A stretch of DNA of 64,000 nt from contig NZ_MSCV01000010.1 of assembly GCF_002005105.1 (NCBI RefSeq), forward strand, positions 62,001-126,000. The letters are read 5' to 3'. This stretch comes from Methylocaldum sp. 14B. GTDB lineage: Bacteria; Pseudomonadota; Gammaproteobacteria; Methylococcales; Methylococcaceae. The first letter of the stretch is position 1. Each line of letters starts with the position of its first letter. Of this stretch, positions 33,628-42,523 are shown piece after piece. Both the position numbers and the translations under genes were made by a program. The notes beneath the pieces were generated by a model that did not search any database, was not told the origin of the DNA, and worked only from the letters and a program-made list of their open reading frames with translations.

Positions 33628-36054
33628 ATGAATTCCCTGTTTTCTCTTTTCCGAAAACCTTCCGCGACACCAGCGGCTACATTGGCATCCGTCGCCGACG
33701 AGGACATCCCTCGTTACCCGCCCTTCGCCAAAGGGCTCCCCGCGGCGTCCGTGGCGCGCATCCTCGCCACCCAGCCCGAGTTGGTGGATGCCATCCGGCA
33801 CACCTTGGCGCTGCCGTGCGAGGAATTTCAGGCCATCGTCATGCCGGTCGTCGAACGCTATGCCGCGTTCACGCATTTGTTGCCGGCCTCGGAAGCGCAT
33901 CATCATCGCGGCGCCGGTGGCCTGTTCCGGCACGGTCTGGAGGTGGGTTACTGGGCGGCTATGGCTTCGGAGGGGGTGCTGTTCGGGGCCGGCTCCACGC
34001 CCCTGGAGCGCAAGGGGCAGGAGCCCCGCTGGCGCCTGGCGGTGTGCCTAGCCGGATTGCTGCACGACATCGGCAAACCGGTGTCCGATCTCTCCATCCT
34101 GAACCGGGAGGGCAAGACCCAGTGGAACCCCTACCTCGAGAACCTGACCGACTGGGCCGAAAAGAACGGCGTGGACCGGTATTTCCTGCGCTGGCGGGAC
34201 AAGCGCCATCAGCGCCACGAGCAGTTCTCGGTATTGGTGACCGAACGCGTATTGACGCCGGAGTGCTTGACCTACCTCACCCAAACCGGTCCCGACATCA
34301 TGCAGGCCATGCTGGAAGCGATCGCCGGCGTCGACCGGGGAAGCGTGTTTCACGCCCTGGTGATCGAGGCCGATCGCAAGAGCGTGGAGCGCGACCTCAA
34401 GGCCAATCACATCCCGGTGGATTCATCGCTCGGTGTGCCGGTCGAAAAATACCTGCTCGACGCCATGCGAAGGCTGGTCAATAGTGGCCGGTGGAGCGCC
34501 AACTCGCGGGGCGCCCGAGTGTGGCGATTCGACGAGGGTCTGTACGTCGTCTGGAAGGCGGGTGCCCAGGAAGTTTGCGAGCTTTTGGCCAAGGACAGGA
34601 TTCCCGGTATCCCGCGAGATCCCGACACCCTCGCCGATATTCTCATCGAGCGAGGACTGGCGATTCCGCGCAGAACTCAAGATGGGAGAAACTACCGTTA
34701 TTGGCGCATGGCCCCGGCCGAACTGGACGTCGCCCTCTACATGCTCAGACTGTCCTCGCCGGAGCTGATCTACAACGGCGAACCGCCCGTCGTCGTCGAG
34801 GGCCGGCTGCTGGACGAGACAGAAAAAGAGACGTCCCTGTCCAAGCGAGAAGCACTGAAACCAGCTCCCCAGCAGGGACCTGCCCAGGAACGGCCGGTAC
34901 CGGCGCGCCTGAACGATACGGCTGCGCCATCGCAGGCAGAAAGTGAAACGAATTCGCGGACCATCGCGCCCAACTCCGAGCCTGCTGGCCGGGGCGAACA
35001 AAACGTCCCCAATGATGCCGTGCTTGTTCAACCGACCGAAGAAAAGCCCGCTCAGGAACAAGCCAGTTTCGCTGGCAGCTCCAGTTCCGGTCGCAAGCGG
35101 ACGAGACAGGCGAATTCAGAGAACACGAAATCCAAGCTGGACGAGAAGCAAAATCAGCCGAACCCGACTCACGAACAATTTCTCCCGCCGAACAAGCCGT
35201 TCGATTCAGATGACAAGCGGCATGAGTTGGAAACGGAAGCCGCCTACTGGCTGGCTTCGCAAGGCCTCGCCGGCGAGTGGCTGCGTGCCGCCATCGAGGC
35301 GTATCGAAAACCTCCGGCTGTTCCTGTGCGCGAAGTCGACGGATTGGTATTCCTGCCTCACCCGGACCTGGCCCGGAAGTTCGGCAAGGACCCCGGCGAA
35401 TCGCTTCGGCTTCTCGACGAAGCCGGCTGGATCGAAACCGACGTGCTCGCTCCCATGCGGAAGATTCGCGAAATCGACGGCATCCGGGGACTGATGCTGA
35501 ATCGGGAAGCGAGCCGCTGCTGGCTGGCACTGGCTGGCGATCCCGAGTTCGAGGAAGGGAAAGTCCTTAAACCCACGGTGACCGCGCCGCGCGTGAGTAA
35601 AAACGAGTTACCTAATACCGTGACCGAGGCCCAAAAGGCGCCAGCCCCCGGAAAGTCCGCGGGCACCGCTCCTGAAAAGACGGTCCCGGACACCGCCGAA
35701 TCAGAGGCAGTCCCGTTGGCGCCGATCGAGCGACCGAGATGGGGGATGAAAGAACCTATCAATTCCCCCAAACGACCCAAGGCGCCCCAGAGCGTACCCA
35801 CACGATCCCTGGACAGGAAACCCGAAACGGGACCGGCCGACGACCTCATCCGGCGGATCCAGGAGCGCGAAGATTTGCCGTGCCCGGTGGAGGAGTCCCC
35901 GGAATGGCTGTCCGTACCGTACACGATCATCGACTGGTATGTGGAGCTTCATCCGGGGCTTACCCGATCCCGGTTGATCATCGCCCTCCATCGTCATTCC
36001 GAGATCCAACTGGAAGGCAACAGTATCCTGAAGGTCCGGAAGAAGACGGTCTAA
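33628..36054 (+). CDS. traI: MobH-family relaxase TraI
   Basis: About 808 residues. The N-terminal 330 residues contain the MobH signatures: the three-His motif in SEAHHHRGAGGLFRHGLEVG and the HD motif in LLHDIGKPVSD, metal-binding residues of the relaxase domain. The middle (residues 410-540) is Gln/Glu/Pro-rich and looks disordered. The rest has a DNA-binding-like C-terminal domain as in SXT/IncC TraI. It nicks oriT and leads the strand into the recipient. The ATG at 33628 is chosen; a GTG at 33610 is in frame. traD follows one base after the stop. Confidence 0.9.
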   Translation: MNSLFSLFRKPSATPAATLASVADEDIPRYPPFAKGLPAASVARILATQPELVDAIRHTLALPCEEFQAIVMPVVERYAAFTHLLPASEAHHHRGAGGLFRHGLEVGYWAAMASEGVLFGAGSTPLERKGQEPRWRLAVCLAGLLHDIGKPVSDLSILNREGKTQWNPYLENLTDWAEKNGVDRYFLRWRDKRHQRHEQFSVLVTERVLTPECLTYLTQTGPDIMQAMLEAIAGVDRGSVFHALVIEADRKSVERDLKANHIPVDSSLGVPVEKYLLDAMRRLVNSGRWSANSRGARVWRFDEGLYVVWKAGAQEVCELLAKDRIPGIPRDPDTLADILIERGLAIPRRTQDGRNYRYWRMAPAELDVALYMLRLSSPELIYNGEPPVVVEGRLLDETEKETSLSKREALKPAPQQGPAQERPVPARLNDTAAPSQAESETNSRTIAPNSEPAGRGEQNVPNDAVLVQPTEEKPAQEQASFAGSSSSGRKRTRQANSENTKSKLDEKQNQPNPTHEQFLPPNKPFDSDDKRHELETEAAYWLASQGLAGEWLRAAIEAYRKPPAVPVREVDGLVFLPHPDLARKFGKDPGESLRLLDEAGWIETDVLAPMRKIREIDGIRGLMLNREASRCWLALAGDPEFEEGKVLKPTVTAPRVSKNELPNTVTEAQKAPAPGKSAGTAPEKTVPDTAESEAVPLAPIERPRWGMKEPINSPKRPKAPQSVPTRSLDRKPETGPADDLIRRIQEREDLPCPVEESPEWLSVPYTIIDWYVELHPGLTRSRLIIALHRHSEIQLEGNSILKVRKKTV

Positions 36055-36055
36055 C

Positions 36056-37882
36056 GTGAAAAGCGACTACGACTATCAATTGCCTTGGCGACCCAACTTC
36101 GAAGTCCAGGCCATCGGCGGCTGGATCTTCGGCGCAGGACTGGCGTACCTCGCCGACCGCTGGTCGGGCCTGCCCATGGCGCCGTTCCTTGGGCTGATCG
36201 TCTTTTGCGGGATGATGGCCGCCTGGCGACTGCCGGCCGCGGTGGGCGTCTGGTACCGCAAGCACCGATTGCGCCGGTTCACATTCGAGTACCTGGACGT
36301 TGAAAAACTTCAACGGACCGTGCGCAGGCATCCGGACAAGCTTTGGTTCGGCTGGGGGTTCGACTGGGGCCAACGGCACGCACAGCTCGCTTACGAAATC
36401 CTCAAGCGCGATTCCTCGGACATCATTCCGGTCGATCACGAGCGCATGGGCGCCACCTGGGTGCATGGGCTGGAAATCAAAGAAGGGGAGGTCTTCCAGC
36501 CGATCGCGCACACGGCGGGTCATACCCTGATCGTGGGCACCACGGGCGCCGGCAAGACACGGCTGTTCGACATCCTGGTCACCCAGGCGGTGCTGCGCGA
36601 GGAAGCGGTCATCGTCATCGATCCGAAAGGCGACAAGGATCTCAAGGGGTGCGCCGAACGCGCCTGCCGGCTGAGCGGACATCCCGAGCGCTTCGTCTAT
36701 TTCCATCCGGCGTTCCCGGAGGACAGCGTGCGTCTGGACCCGTTGCGCAACTTCAACCGGTCCTCGGAAGTCGCGAGCCGCATCGCCACGGTGATTTCGG
36801 GGGAAAGCGCGTCGGATCCCTTCAAGGCCTTCGGCCAGAAGTCCCTCGACAACATCGTCCAAGGGCTGTTCGCCATCGAACAGCGGCCCACCCTGGTGAA
36901 GCTCAGGCGCTACCTGGAGGGAGGGCCGGGGACGCTGGTCGTCCGCGCCCTGGAGCGCTATTTCGATCACGTGCTGGACGAAGGCTGGCGCGGTCGCGCT
37001 TCCATCAAGGGCAGGGATGCCGACGCTCGTGCGGCCGCGCTGGTCCGGTTTTACCGCGAGTCGGTCCAGGCCGACCATCCCAACCTGGACCTCGAAGGCC
37101 TGATCTCGATGTTCGAACACGACCGTACCCATTTCGGGAAGATGGTGGCCTCGCTCCTGCCGATCATGAACATGTTGACCTCGGGCACGCTCGGATCCTT
37201 GCTGTCCCCCGACCCCAGCGATGTGGACGACCCTCGCCCGATCACCGATTCGGCGCGAATTATCCAGAACGCCCAGGTGGCTTACATCGGCCTCGATTCC
37301 CTCTCTGATGGCATGGTGGGCAGCGCCATCGGTTCCATCCTGCTGGCGGACCTGGCCTCGGTGGCCGGAGATCGCTACAACTACGGCATCAACAACCGTC
37401 CGGTCAACATCTTCGTCGACGAGGCGGCCGAGGTCATCAACGATCCGTGCATTCAGCTGCTGAACAAGGGCCGCGGAGCGAAATTCAGGCTGTTCATCGC
37501 CACCCAGACCTTCGCCGACTTCTCGGCGCGCACCGGTTCCGAGCCCAAGGCGCGCCAGATCCTGGGCAACGTCAACAACCTCATTGCGCTGCGCGTGATG
37601 GACGCGGAAACCCAGGAATACATCACCGACAATCTGCCGAAGACGCGGCTGAAGTACATCATGCGCACGCAGGGCGTTTCGACCCATTCCACCAACCCGG
37701 CGGTGTTCTCCGGCAACATCGGCGAGCGCCTGATGGAGGAAGAGGGCGACTTGTTCGCGCCCCAATTGCTCGGGCAATTGCCCGACCTTCACTACATCGC
37801 GAAGCTCTCCGGTGGGCGGATCGTCAAGGGCCGTCTGCCCGTATTGCGGTCGCGCCTCGACGAGAAAACCAACCGACCATGA
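36056..37882 (+). CDS. traD: Type IV coupling protein TraD
   Basis: 608 residues with two N-terminal membrane helices (residues 20-62). The cytoplasmic ATPase has Walker A GTTGAGKTR (near residue 161), a second strand motif VIVIDPKGDKDL and Walker B NIFVDEAAEVI. It binds the relaxase-DNA complex and pumps it to the mating channel. The GTG start at 36056 lies one base after traI. The stop overlaps the next ATG (ATGA). Confidence 0.95.
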   Translation: MKSDYDYQLPWRPNFEVQAIGGWIFGAGLAYLADRWSGLPMAPFLGLIVFCGMMAAWRLPAAVGVWYRKHRLRRFTFEYLDVEKLQRTVRRHPDKLWFGWGFDWGQRHAQLAYEILKRDSSDIIPVDHERMGATWVHGLEIKEGEVFQPIAHTAGHTLIVGTTGAGKTRLFDILVTQAVLREEAVIVIDPKGDKDLKGCAERACRLSGHPERFVYFHPAFPEDSVRLDPLRNFNRSSEVASRIATVISGESASDPFKAFGQKSLDNIVQGLFAIEQRPTLVKLRRYLEGGPGTLVVRALERYFDHVLDEGWRGRASIKGRDADARAAALVRFYRESVQADHPNLDLEGLISMFEHDRTHFGKMVASLLPIMNMLTSGTLGSLLSPDPSDVDDPRPITDSARIIQNAQVAYIGLDSLSDGMVGSAIGSILLADLASVAGDRYNYGINNRPVNIFVDEAAEVINDPCIQLLNKGRGAKFRLFIATQTFADFSARTGSEPKARQILGNVNNLIALRVMDAETQEYITDNLPKTRLKYIMRTQGVSTHSTNPAVFSGNIGERLMEEEGDLFAPQLLGQLPDLHYIAKLSGGRIVKGRLPVLRSRLDEKTNRP

Positions 37883-38304
37883 ACCCAGACACGAAAAAGA
37901 ACGTTGCGAGCCCATCCGATCCCCTACAGTGCTGGCGTAGCCGCCATGCCCGCGAGCGCAAGATCATGGCCGTGCTGGAAATCGACTGGCCGGGAACGCA
38001 GGACGTTTGCCGAAACGCCATCGATTACGTTATGCAACAGGTACCCGAAACGGAGAACCGGGACCGAGTGGTCGAATGCTGCCTGTCGGCTGCGCTCAAC
38101 GCCTACCGGGTCGCCCTGCACGACCGCACCGTATCGGACAGAGGCCGATTGGGATCGTTTCTGAACACGCTGATGTTCGAGCTGAGAACCCGAGTGCCGG
38201 CCGATCCTCCCAGGGAGCCCGAACTGACTCGGCGGCTCGTCCCCTCGCATCTGCAAAGAGCCCTGGGTGATGAGGGAACGAATGAGAACCGGGATGCCGC
38301 GTAA
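37879..38304 (+). CDS. Small transfer-operon protein, unknown function
   Basis: 141 residues, soluble, with helical segments (ERKIMAVLEIDWPGTQDVCR, then CCLSAALNAYRVAL) and a Pro-rich C terminus. No family is recognised. It overlaps traD by four bases and the DUF4400 gene by 23 bases, so it belongs to the traI-traD operon and was kept by selection, since overlapping genes rarely survive otherwise. Confidence 0.65.
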   Translation: MNPDTKKNVASPSDPLQCWRSRHARERKIMAVLEIDWPGTQDVCRNAIDYVMQQVPETENRDRVVECCLSAALNAYRVALHDRTVSDRGRLGSFLNTLMFELRTRVPADPPREPELTRRLVPSHLQRALGDEGTNENRDAA

Positions 38305-38926
38305 CCTCCTGTTGAGCCTGGTGTTCTGGCTGGTCGAAGTGATCTTCGTCGCCGCTCTGGTCTCCGACGACTGGCTCAAGACCGTTCAGCGCACCGAGGA
38401 CCGAATGATCGCGGAGTATCTCGGTGCACGGAAAGACGCCGAAATCCGGGAAACCTCCACGGACTGGTTCGACCGCCTGTTCGTGCGCACCGGCGCCCGG
38501 GAAAACGTCTATCGCTACTTCATCCCCAGCGAACCGGAGCGTCAACGGTCAGTGGGATTCCAGGACGTGGGAAGAGACGATCTGTTTCCCTTCATTGCGG
38601 CCAGACTTCAGGTGCTCTGGGATAGCGTCTATCAGACGATGCGCCGGTTCTTTCTGCTGCTGTCCTGGTGGCCGTTCCTGCTGGCGGCCGTCGTGCCCTT
38701 CGCCGTGGATGGACTGGCCCAGCGCAAGATCAAACAATCGAACTTTGACTATTCGAGCCCCTTGGCCCATCGCTACAGCTTGTTCGCCATCCTCGGCACA
38801 CTGTATGTGCTCCTGCTCGGGCTGACCTTTCCATTCCCCGTGCCGCCGCAAGCCCTGCCGATGGCTTGTGTGGCGATCGCGGCAGCCTTGAACGTCTACC
38901 TGGCGCATACACAGAAGAGGATATGA
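38282..38926 (+). CDS. DUF4400 integrating-element membrane protein (SXT s043-like)
   Basis: 214 residues. The N-terminal helix (NLLLSLVFWLVEVIFVAALV), a soluble part with the conserved-looking TSTDWFDRLFVRTG, and two or three C-terminal helices (LLLSWWPFLLAAVVPFAVDG and the following) match DUF4400 proteins encoded after traD in SXT-type systems. The conserved FDYSSPLAHRYS loop is present. The start at 38282 overlaps the previous gene; 38294 is also possible. Its 3' third occurs again, decayed, at 41177-41453. Confidence 0.8.
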   Translation: MRTGMPRNLLLSLVFWLVEVIFVAALVSDDWLKTVQRTEDRMIAEYLGARKDAEIRETSTDWFDRLFVRTGARENVYRYFIPSEPERQRSVGFQDVGRDDLFPFIAARLQVLWDSVYQTMRRFFLLLSWWPFLLAAVVPFAVDGLAQRKIKQSNFDYSSPLAHRYSLFAILGTLYVLLLGLTFPFPVPPQALPMACVAIAAALNVYLAHTQKRI

Positions 38927-38972
38927 GGCAGACCGGCGGATATCCGTTTGGGCAAGCATTTCATGGAGGGCT

Positions 38973-39083
38973 TTAGGGTTGTTCAGCCAGATAGAGTTCG
39001 ACGGTGGCGGTCGTCCAGGTCGCAACGCCTGCACCAGGGCGTCCTTGTCTTCGTTCCATACCGGACAGTCGAGTTTTCATCGG
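38973..39083 (-). pseudogene. C-terminal fragment of a PIN-domain toxin
   Basis: Minus-strand frames give DCPVWNEDKD and, after a one-base shift near 39040, GVATWTTATVELYLAEQP followed by a stop (38973-38975). This is the usual ending of PIN-domain toxins. Upstream of DCPVW a stop closes the frame. It could be the lost end of the truncated PIN gene at 40370-40633, separated by later insertion of other cassettes. Confidence 0.5.
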
Positions 39084-39124
39084 CGCCGGGCTTCACCTCG
39101 GTCATCGACATACTCTGTAGCCTG

Positions 39125-39343
39125 TTATTGGTTGCGTGGACGAGAGAAGTCCTCATCTTTTCCCACATCAGGCATGGCAGCTAACAGATCTTTGATATCT
39201 TGACCTGACGGTCGGGTGCTGGGCGCGCCTTCGAAGATGACCGCCACACGAACCGGGCCGGCAGGGATTTCGGGCGGAAGCTGCAATCGCAAACAATGAT
39301 CCGCCGGGACTTCGGCGATGGCCTCGTAGTATTTGGCGGTCAT
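39125..39343 (-). CDS. VapB/AbrB-like antitoxin candidate without its toxin
   Basis: 72 residues (MTAKYYEAIAEVPADHCLRL onward, ending EDFSRPRNQ). The charged, Pro-rich tail with an EDF-RPRD-like ending is common among antitoxins that precede PIN toxins. No intact toxin follows; only the fragment at 38973-39083 is nearby. GAGG lies about seven bases before the ATG at 39343. Confidence 0.5.
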   Translation of the reverse strand: MTAKYYEAIAEVPADHCLRLQLPPEIPAGPVRVAVIFEGAPSTRPSGQDIKDLLAAMPDVGKDEDFSRPRNQ

Positions 39344-39398
39344 GGAAAAACCTCCAGGTCTTCGGGAACGTGAGATTTTCCCATCCTGCAAGTTGCAA

Positions 39399-39794
39399 TC
39401 AGTCATACCAGTTTTCGAGCCGCAACCCCGGAATACGCCCAAACTCACTCAGGTTGCGGGTGATGAGAAGGGCATCGTGGGCGAACGCTGTGCCAGCGAT
39501 AAGAACGTCCATGGGGCCGATAGGTTCGCCGCGTTTTTCTAAGTCAGCGCGTATCAACGCCGAACAGCGGCTTTCCAGAGCGCCAAAGGGCAAAACTTCG
39601 ACCCAGGCAAGCAATTCCCCTAGCTGAGCGCGCCGGCGTTCCGGCGCGTTCGATTTGGCGATACCCACTTCGAGTTCGTAGAGCACGATGGCGGGCAGCG
39701 CCAGTTCTCCGGGTGGCGTTTGTAACAGACGTTCTGCAACCTTGCCTTGGCCTTTGAAGAAATAGATCAGAGTGTTGGTATCGGGAACAATCAC
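39399..39794 (-). CDS. vapC: VapC-type PIN-domain ribonuclease toxin
   Basis: 131 residues with a complete PIN domain: the first acidic residue in IVPDTNTLIYFFKG, the second in ALPAIVLYELEVGIAKS, and the third group in PIGPMDVLIAGTAFAHDALL, ending in a typical TRNLSEFGRIPGLRLENW. It would cleave RNA when freed from its antitoxin. The GTG start lies one base after the stop of the upstream RHH antitoxin gene. Confidence 0.9.
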   Translation of the reverse strand: MIVPDTNTLIYFFKGQGKVAERLLQTPPGELALPAIVLYELEVGIAKSNAPERRRAQLGELLAWVEVLPFGALESRCSALIRADLEKRGEPIGPMDVLIAGTAFAHDALLITRNLSEFGRIPGLRLENWYD

Positions 39795-40025
39795 TTACAA
39801 CTGCTCCCGGACAATGTCCTGCCCGCAGCCTTTGCGCAGTTCTTCGGCGGTAGGGAAATCGGGCCACGCGCCCACCAGAGCGCGCACGCTCTCGGGCCAT
39901 TGGGGGTGGACATGCCGGCGCACCAGCCGTTCGACCCATTCCTGAGCATTCAGTCCCTCGGTACGGGCGCGCGCCTCCAATTCATGCGCAATCTGATCGT
40001 CCAATTCGATGGTGACGTGAGTCAT
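39795..40025 (-). CDS. vapB: Ribbon-helix-helix antitoxin (VapB-like)
   Basis: 76 residues. MTHVTIELDDQIAHELEARA and NAQEWVERLVRRHV form an RHH domain, followed by a short toxin-binding tail. The pairing with the PIN toxin is shown by the one-base spacing. GAGGTAAAAC precedes the ATG. Confidence 0.85.
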   Translation of the reverse strand: MTHVTIELDDQIAHELEARARTEGLNAQEWVERLVRRHVHPQWPESVRALVGAWPDFPTAEELRKGCGQDIVREQL

Positions 40026-40060
40026 GAGTTTTACCTCGTTTCAATGTTACTGACGATCAC

Positions 40061-40306
40061 TCAAAGCATGCCCAGTTTCTGTAAAGTCGCCAAATCCTGC
40101 TCGAACTCCGCCACATCGTAATGCGGCGAAATGCCTCGGCTCGCTAATAGATGCTGGAAGGCAATCGGCGGCATCTCGGCGAGCGAGGCCGCCTGAGCCA
40201 GAGTCAGGCGGTCTTTGGAAAAGAGCAGTATCGCCAATTCCTGTTTCAATTCCGCCGCAGTCAGATGCGCGGCCTGCAATGTTTCATCAGGGATTACGAC
40301 AGCCAT
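40061..40306 (-). CDS. UPF0175-family antitoxin, orphan
   Basis: 81 residues. PDETLQAAHLTAAELKQELA and LTLAQAASLAEMPPIAFQHL, with the ISPHYDVAEFEQDL tail, are UPF0175. The family usually precedes a DUF3368 PIN toxin, but here the next gene on this strand is another antitoxin, so the partner has been lost or replaced. GAGG before the ATG supports expression. Confidence 0.8.
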   Translation of the reverse strand: MAVVIPDETLQAAHLTAAELKQELAILLFSKDRLTLAQAASLAEMPPIAFQHLLASRGISPHYDVAEFEQDLATLQKLGML

Positions 40307-40369
40307 TGTTGTTCCTCAAAAAAGATCTTCACGGTATTGGACCGTAGTCATCGAGAGGGCTGCTGATTT

Positions 40370-40633
40370 TCAGGGCGAATTCAAGTCGTCCGCGATGACC
40401 TGCACGACGTTCATGACTCTGTCGTACGTCGGTCGCCAGACTTCTTCGCTCAATCCACGTTTGGGCGCCAGCACCGTGGAAAGATAATACTCGGCTTCGG
40501 CGACATTGAAAGCCACGGAATCGCTGTAGCGCTCGATCAGGCCGCAAGCACGGGCGCCGAGAACGGCGCAGACGAGGATGTTGGCATCGAGGATCAGCCG
40601 TTTTATGCGGCATGGTCCCGCTGACGCCGCCAT
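40370..40633 (-). pseudogene. Truncated PIN-domain toxin (N-terminal two thirds)
   Basis: The frame contains RLILDANILVCAVLGARACG with the first catalytic Asp, then a helical region up to VMNVVQVIADDL, and stops at 40370. PIN toxins of this type run some 45 residues further and end with the DPDDWP and WTEDRDF motifs, which are missing. The start at 40633 overlaps the antitoxin gene. A matching C terminus lies 1.3 kb away at 38973-39083. Confidence 0.65.
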
Positions 40634-40866
40634 TGCTTGAACTCTTCCAGCAGTTCATCCTCCTTGAGGCCCAGTCGGACCAGTTCCTGGTCCAGGCGCT
40701 TTCCGGCTTCTAAAAGCGCTTCGCGTTCCGCCTGTCCCGGACGCCTGGGGATCGGGATGAAGAACCCGATGGTTTGGCCGTGCCGAGTCACTTCGATCGG
40801 CACCGTCGAATCGAGAAACGAGGTGAGCTTTTCGCGCAGCTCACGCACGCCGACACGTTGGGTCAT
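40603..40866 (-). CDS. Phd/YefM-type antitoxin
   Basis: 87 residues. RVGVRELREKLTSFLDSTVP, then IEVTRHGQTIGFFIPI, is the Phd/YefM N-terminal DNA-binding fold, followed by a charged helical toxin-binding tail. Its toxin gene directly downstream is truncated. The ATG at 40866 is taken over an in-frame codon 12 bases earlier. Confidence 0.85.
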   Translation of the reverse strand: MTQRVGVRELREKLTSFLDSTVPIEVTRHGQTIGFFIPIPRRPGQAEREALLEAGKRLDQELVRLGLKEDELLEEFKQWRRQRDHAA

Positions 40867-41007
40867 GAGAGCCTCCACTCTGTGAACGCAATTGTGTACA
40901 CATTATAACTCGAGTGGTTTAGTAGCCGGGTACTGTGATTGGGTATCTTTCCGCTTCGGCATGCCGAAATACGCGCGGCGCCGGGAACCCAAGACTCCAC
41001 ACCGCCT

Positions 41008-41121
41008 TTGAACGACAGCCAAATCGCCGCCACCGCGGCAGTGAATGGACGATCCTCCTTACCCGCAACGTGGTCGACTTTGCCGGATTCGATGATTTGA
41101 TGGTCGAAAATGGTTTCGAAG
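41008..41121 (+). pseudogene. VapC C-terminal remnant
   Basis: On the plus strand LNDSQIAATAAVNG, then after a frameshift TILLTRNVVDFAGFDDLMVE, is the end of a VapC-type PIN domain (DSLIAAIALANG, LVTRNVKDFAGF in intact proteins). It faces opposite to the other toxin-antitoxin genes here and has no N-terminal part. Confidence 0.6.
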
Positions 41122-41176
41122 AAAAGTCGTGCAGACATCCGGGGGAATACGGGAATAGTCCGCTCCACAAACCTTT

Positions 41177-41453
41177 TTGCTGCTCTCCTGGTGGCCGTTC
41201 CTGCTGGCAACCGTCGTGCCGTTCGCCGTGGATGGTCTGGCCCAGCGCAGCATCAAGCAGTCGAACTTCGATTACTCCAGTCCGCTGGCGCATCGTTACA
41301 GCTTCTTCGCCATGCTCGGCATCCTGTATGTCCTCCTGCTCGGACTCACACCTTGCCATTCCCCATGCCACCGCAAGCCATGCCGATGGCTTGTGTGGCA
41401 ATCGCGGCGGCACTGAACGTCTATCTGGGGTGCATACGCAGAAAAGGATCTGA
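41177..41453 (+). pseudogene. Second, decayed copy of the DUF4400 gene 3' end
   Basis: The sequence encodes LLSWWPFLLATVVPFAVDGL, then AQRSIKQSNFDYSSPLAHRY, before a frameshift near 41350. The rest of the DUF4400 C terminus follows in another frame. The intact copy is at 38650-38926. The two differ at many third positions, so this is not a fresh duplication but the end of a related gene left after recombination. Confidence 0.85.
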
Positions 41454-41455
41454 GT

Positions 41456-41768
41456 GTGCATCCGAAGAAGGAACGGCTGGAAGCCCTATTCTGTTGGTAG
41501 AAAATCGCGAACGGATATCCGGGGCAGTGCCGAATCGTCGCCAAGTTCCAGCTCGGACTTTACAACGCGTACCGCTTTCCTTTCGACCTGACGGATTTTC
41601 GCTGCCGGGATACCGAAATCTTTGGCGACTGTCTGTCCGTTCTGATCATGAAAGCTTGGCCGGAATGCGAAGTCCATGAGCATCTCGGAGTACCCGGCGC
41701 GCGTTCGAGCGGCTGGCCGAAGACTGGAGGATCGTCACTTTACAGCGAGTAATTCACGACAATGGATG
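41456..41768 (+). pseudogene. Decayed accessory gene of a conjugative element
   Basis: Reading from a GTG at 41456 gives HPKKERLEALFCW, an internal TAG, then AKFQLGLYNAYRFPFDLTDF, then IFGDCLSVLIMKAWPECEVH and, one frame over, ARFERLAEDWRIVT, stopping at 41766-41768. The FDLTD core resembles small proteins of unknown function often found in integrative elements (DUF7673-like), but this is a weak match. It probably followed the DUF4400 gene in the element from which both came. Confidence 0.45.
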
Positions 41769-41954
41769 ACTTGCCGGAACACGGCCACGGTTATTCTGAT
41801 TGATAGCGATTCGCCGAGGTAAGCTGACTCGAATTTGACCAAGTGGGGAGAACCGCATGGATACAGGCGATTTCACCAAAAACGCAAAGAGTTATCCAAA
41901 GAAAATGTGGAAAAACCCGATCCAAGCTTTCCCGCTCGAATGATGCGGGGTGAG

Positions 41955-42506
41955 TCATTGCGGCGTTCGGAGCGTGGGATAGTCCTCCACATACACCCAG
42001 TCCGTCGGTTTCGCCGGGATGTGGCAAGCCAGGCAGTCTTGCGTATAACCTTTGGAAACGTTGACTTGGGGCGCTTTGGCCTCGTATAGAGCCCAACCCC
42101 AGCCCTCACCCCAGTGCGGGTTTCCCCGGAAACGGCCTCGGTCGTCCTTGACCATGACGAACCACACGGCGTTTTCCGTGGCCCAGAGTGCGTCACCCGT
42201 GGTGAGCTTCCCCGAGCCAAGCTTGCGGATTTCTTTCACCAGGACGGTTCCATCGGGAAATTTGCCAGTCTCCTGAAATTTCTTGACGGCCTCGGGCTGG
42301 GTATAGACGTCGTGAAAGCCGTAGCCGGGCGCCTTCGGGTCAGCCACCACCCAGGATCCGAGGTGGGTCCAGGTCGCGCGGTAATTTTCCGGCAGGCGGA
42401 TTTCGCCTTTGTCGTCGACCCAGCGACTGTAGGTCTCTCCAGCCATGTCCGCCATGGCTGGAACGGCGAGCATCAGGGCTAACGGGATCGTAAACAAGCG
42501 TTTCAT
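41955..42506 (-). CDS. Cytochrome P460
   Basis: 183 residues with a signal peptide (residues 1-19, ending AMA). The protein begins GETYSRWVDDKGEIRLPENY and has FVMVKDDRGRFRGNPHWGEG and the heme site CLACHIPAKPTDWVY near the end, all as in cytochrome P460 of Methylococcus and ammonia oxidisers. P460 carries a heme crosslinked to a Lys and oxidises hydroxylamine in the periplasm. GGGAG precedes the ATG at 42506. Its presence in plasmid cargo points to a host exposed to ammonia or nitrogen-oxide stress. Confidence 0.9.
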   Translation of the reverse strand: MKRLFTIPLALMLAVPAMADMAGETYSRWVDDKGEIRLPENYRATWTHLGSWVVADPKAPGYGFHDVYTQPEAVKKFQETGKFPDGTVLVKEIRKLGSGKLTTGDALWATENAVWFVMVKDDRGRFRGNPHWGEGWGWALYEAKAPQVNVSKGYTQDCLACHIPAKPTDWVYVEDYPTLRTPQ

Positions 42507-42523
42507 GGCGTGACTCCCTAGAT

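Noticed and set aside
41296-41544. Minus-strand frames across the decayed DUF4400 copy
   Set aside because: They mirror frames antisense to the intact copy as well; the sense strand aligns with the DUF4400 protein.
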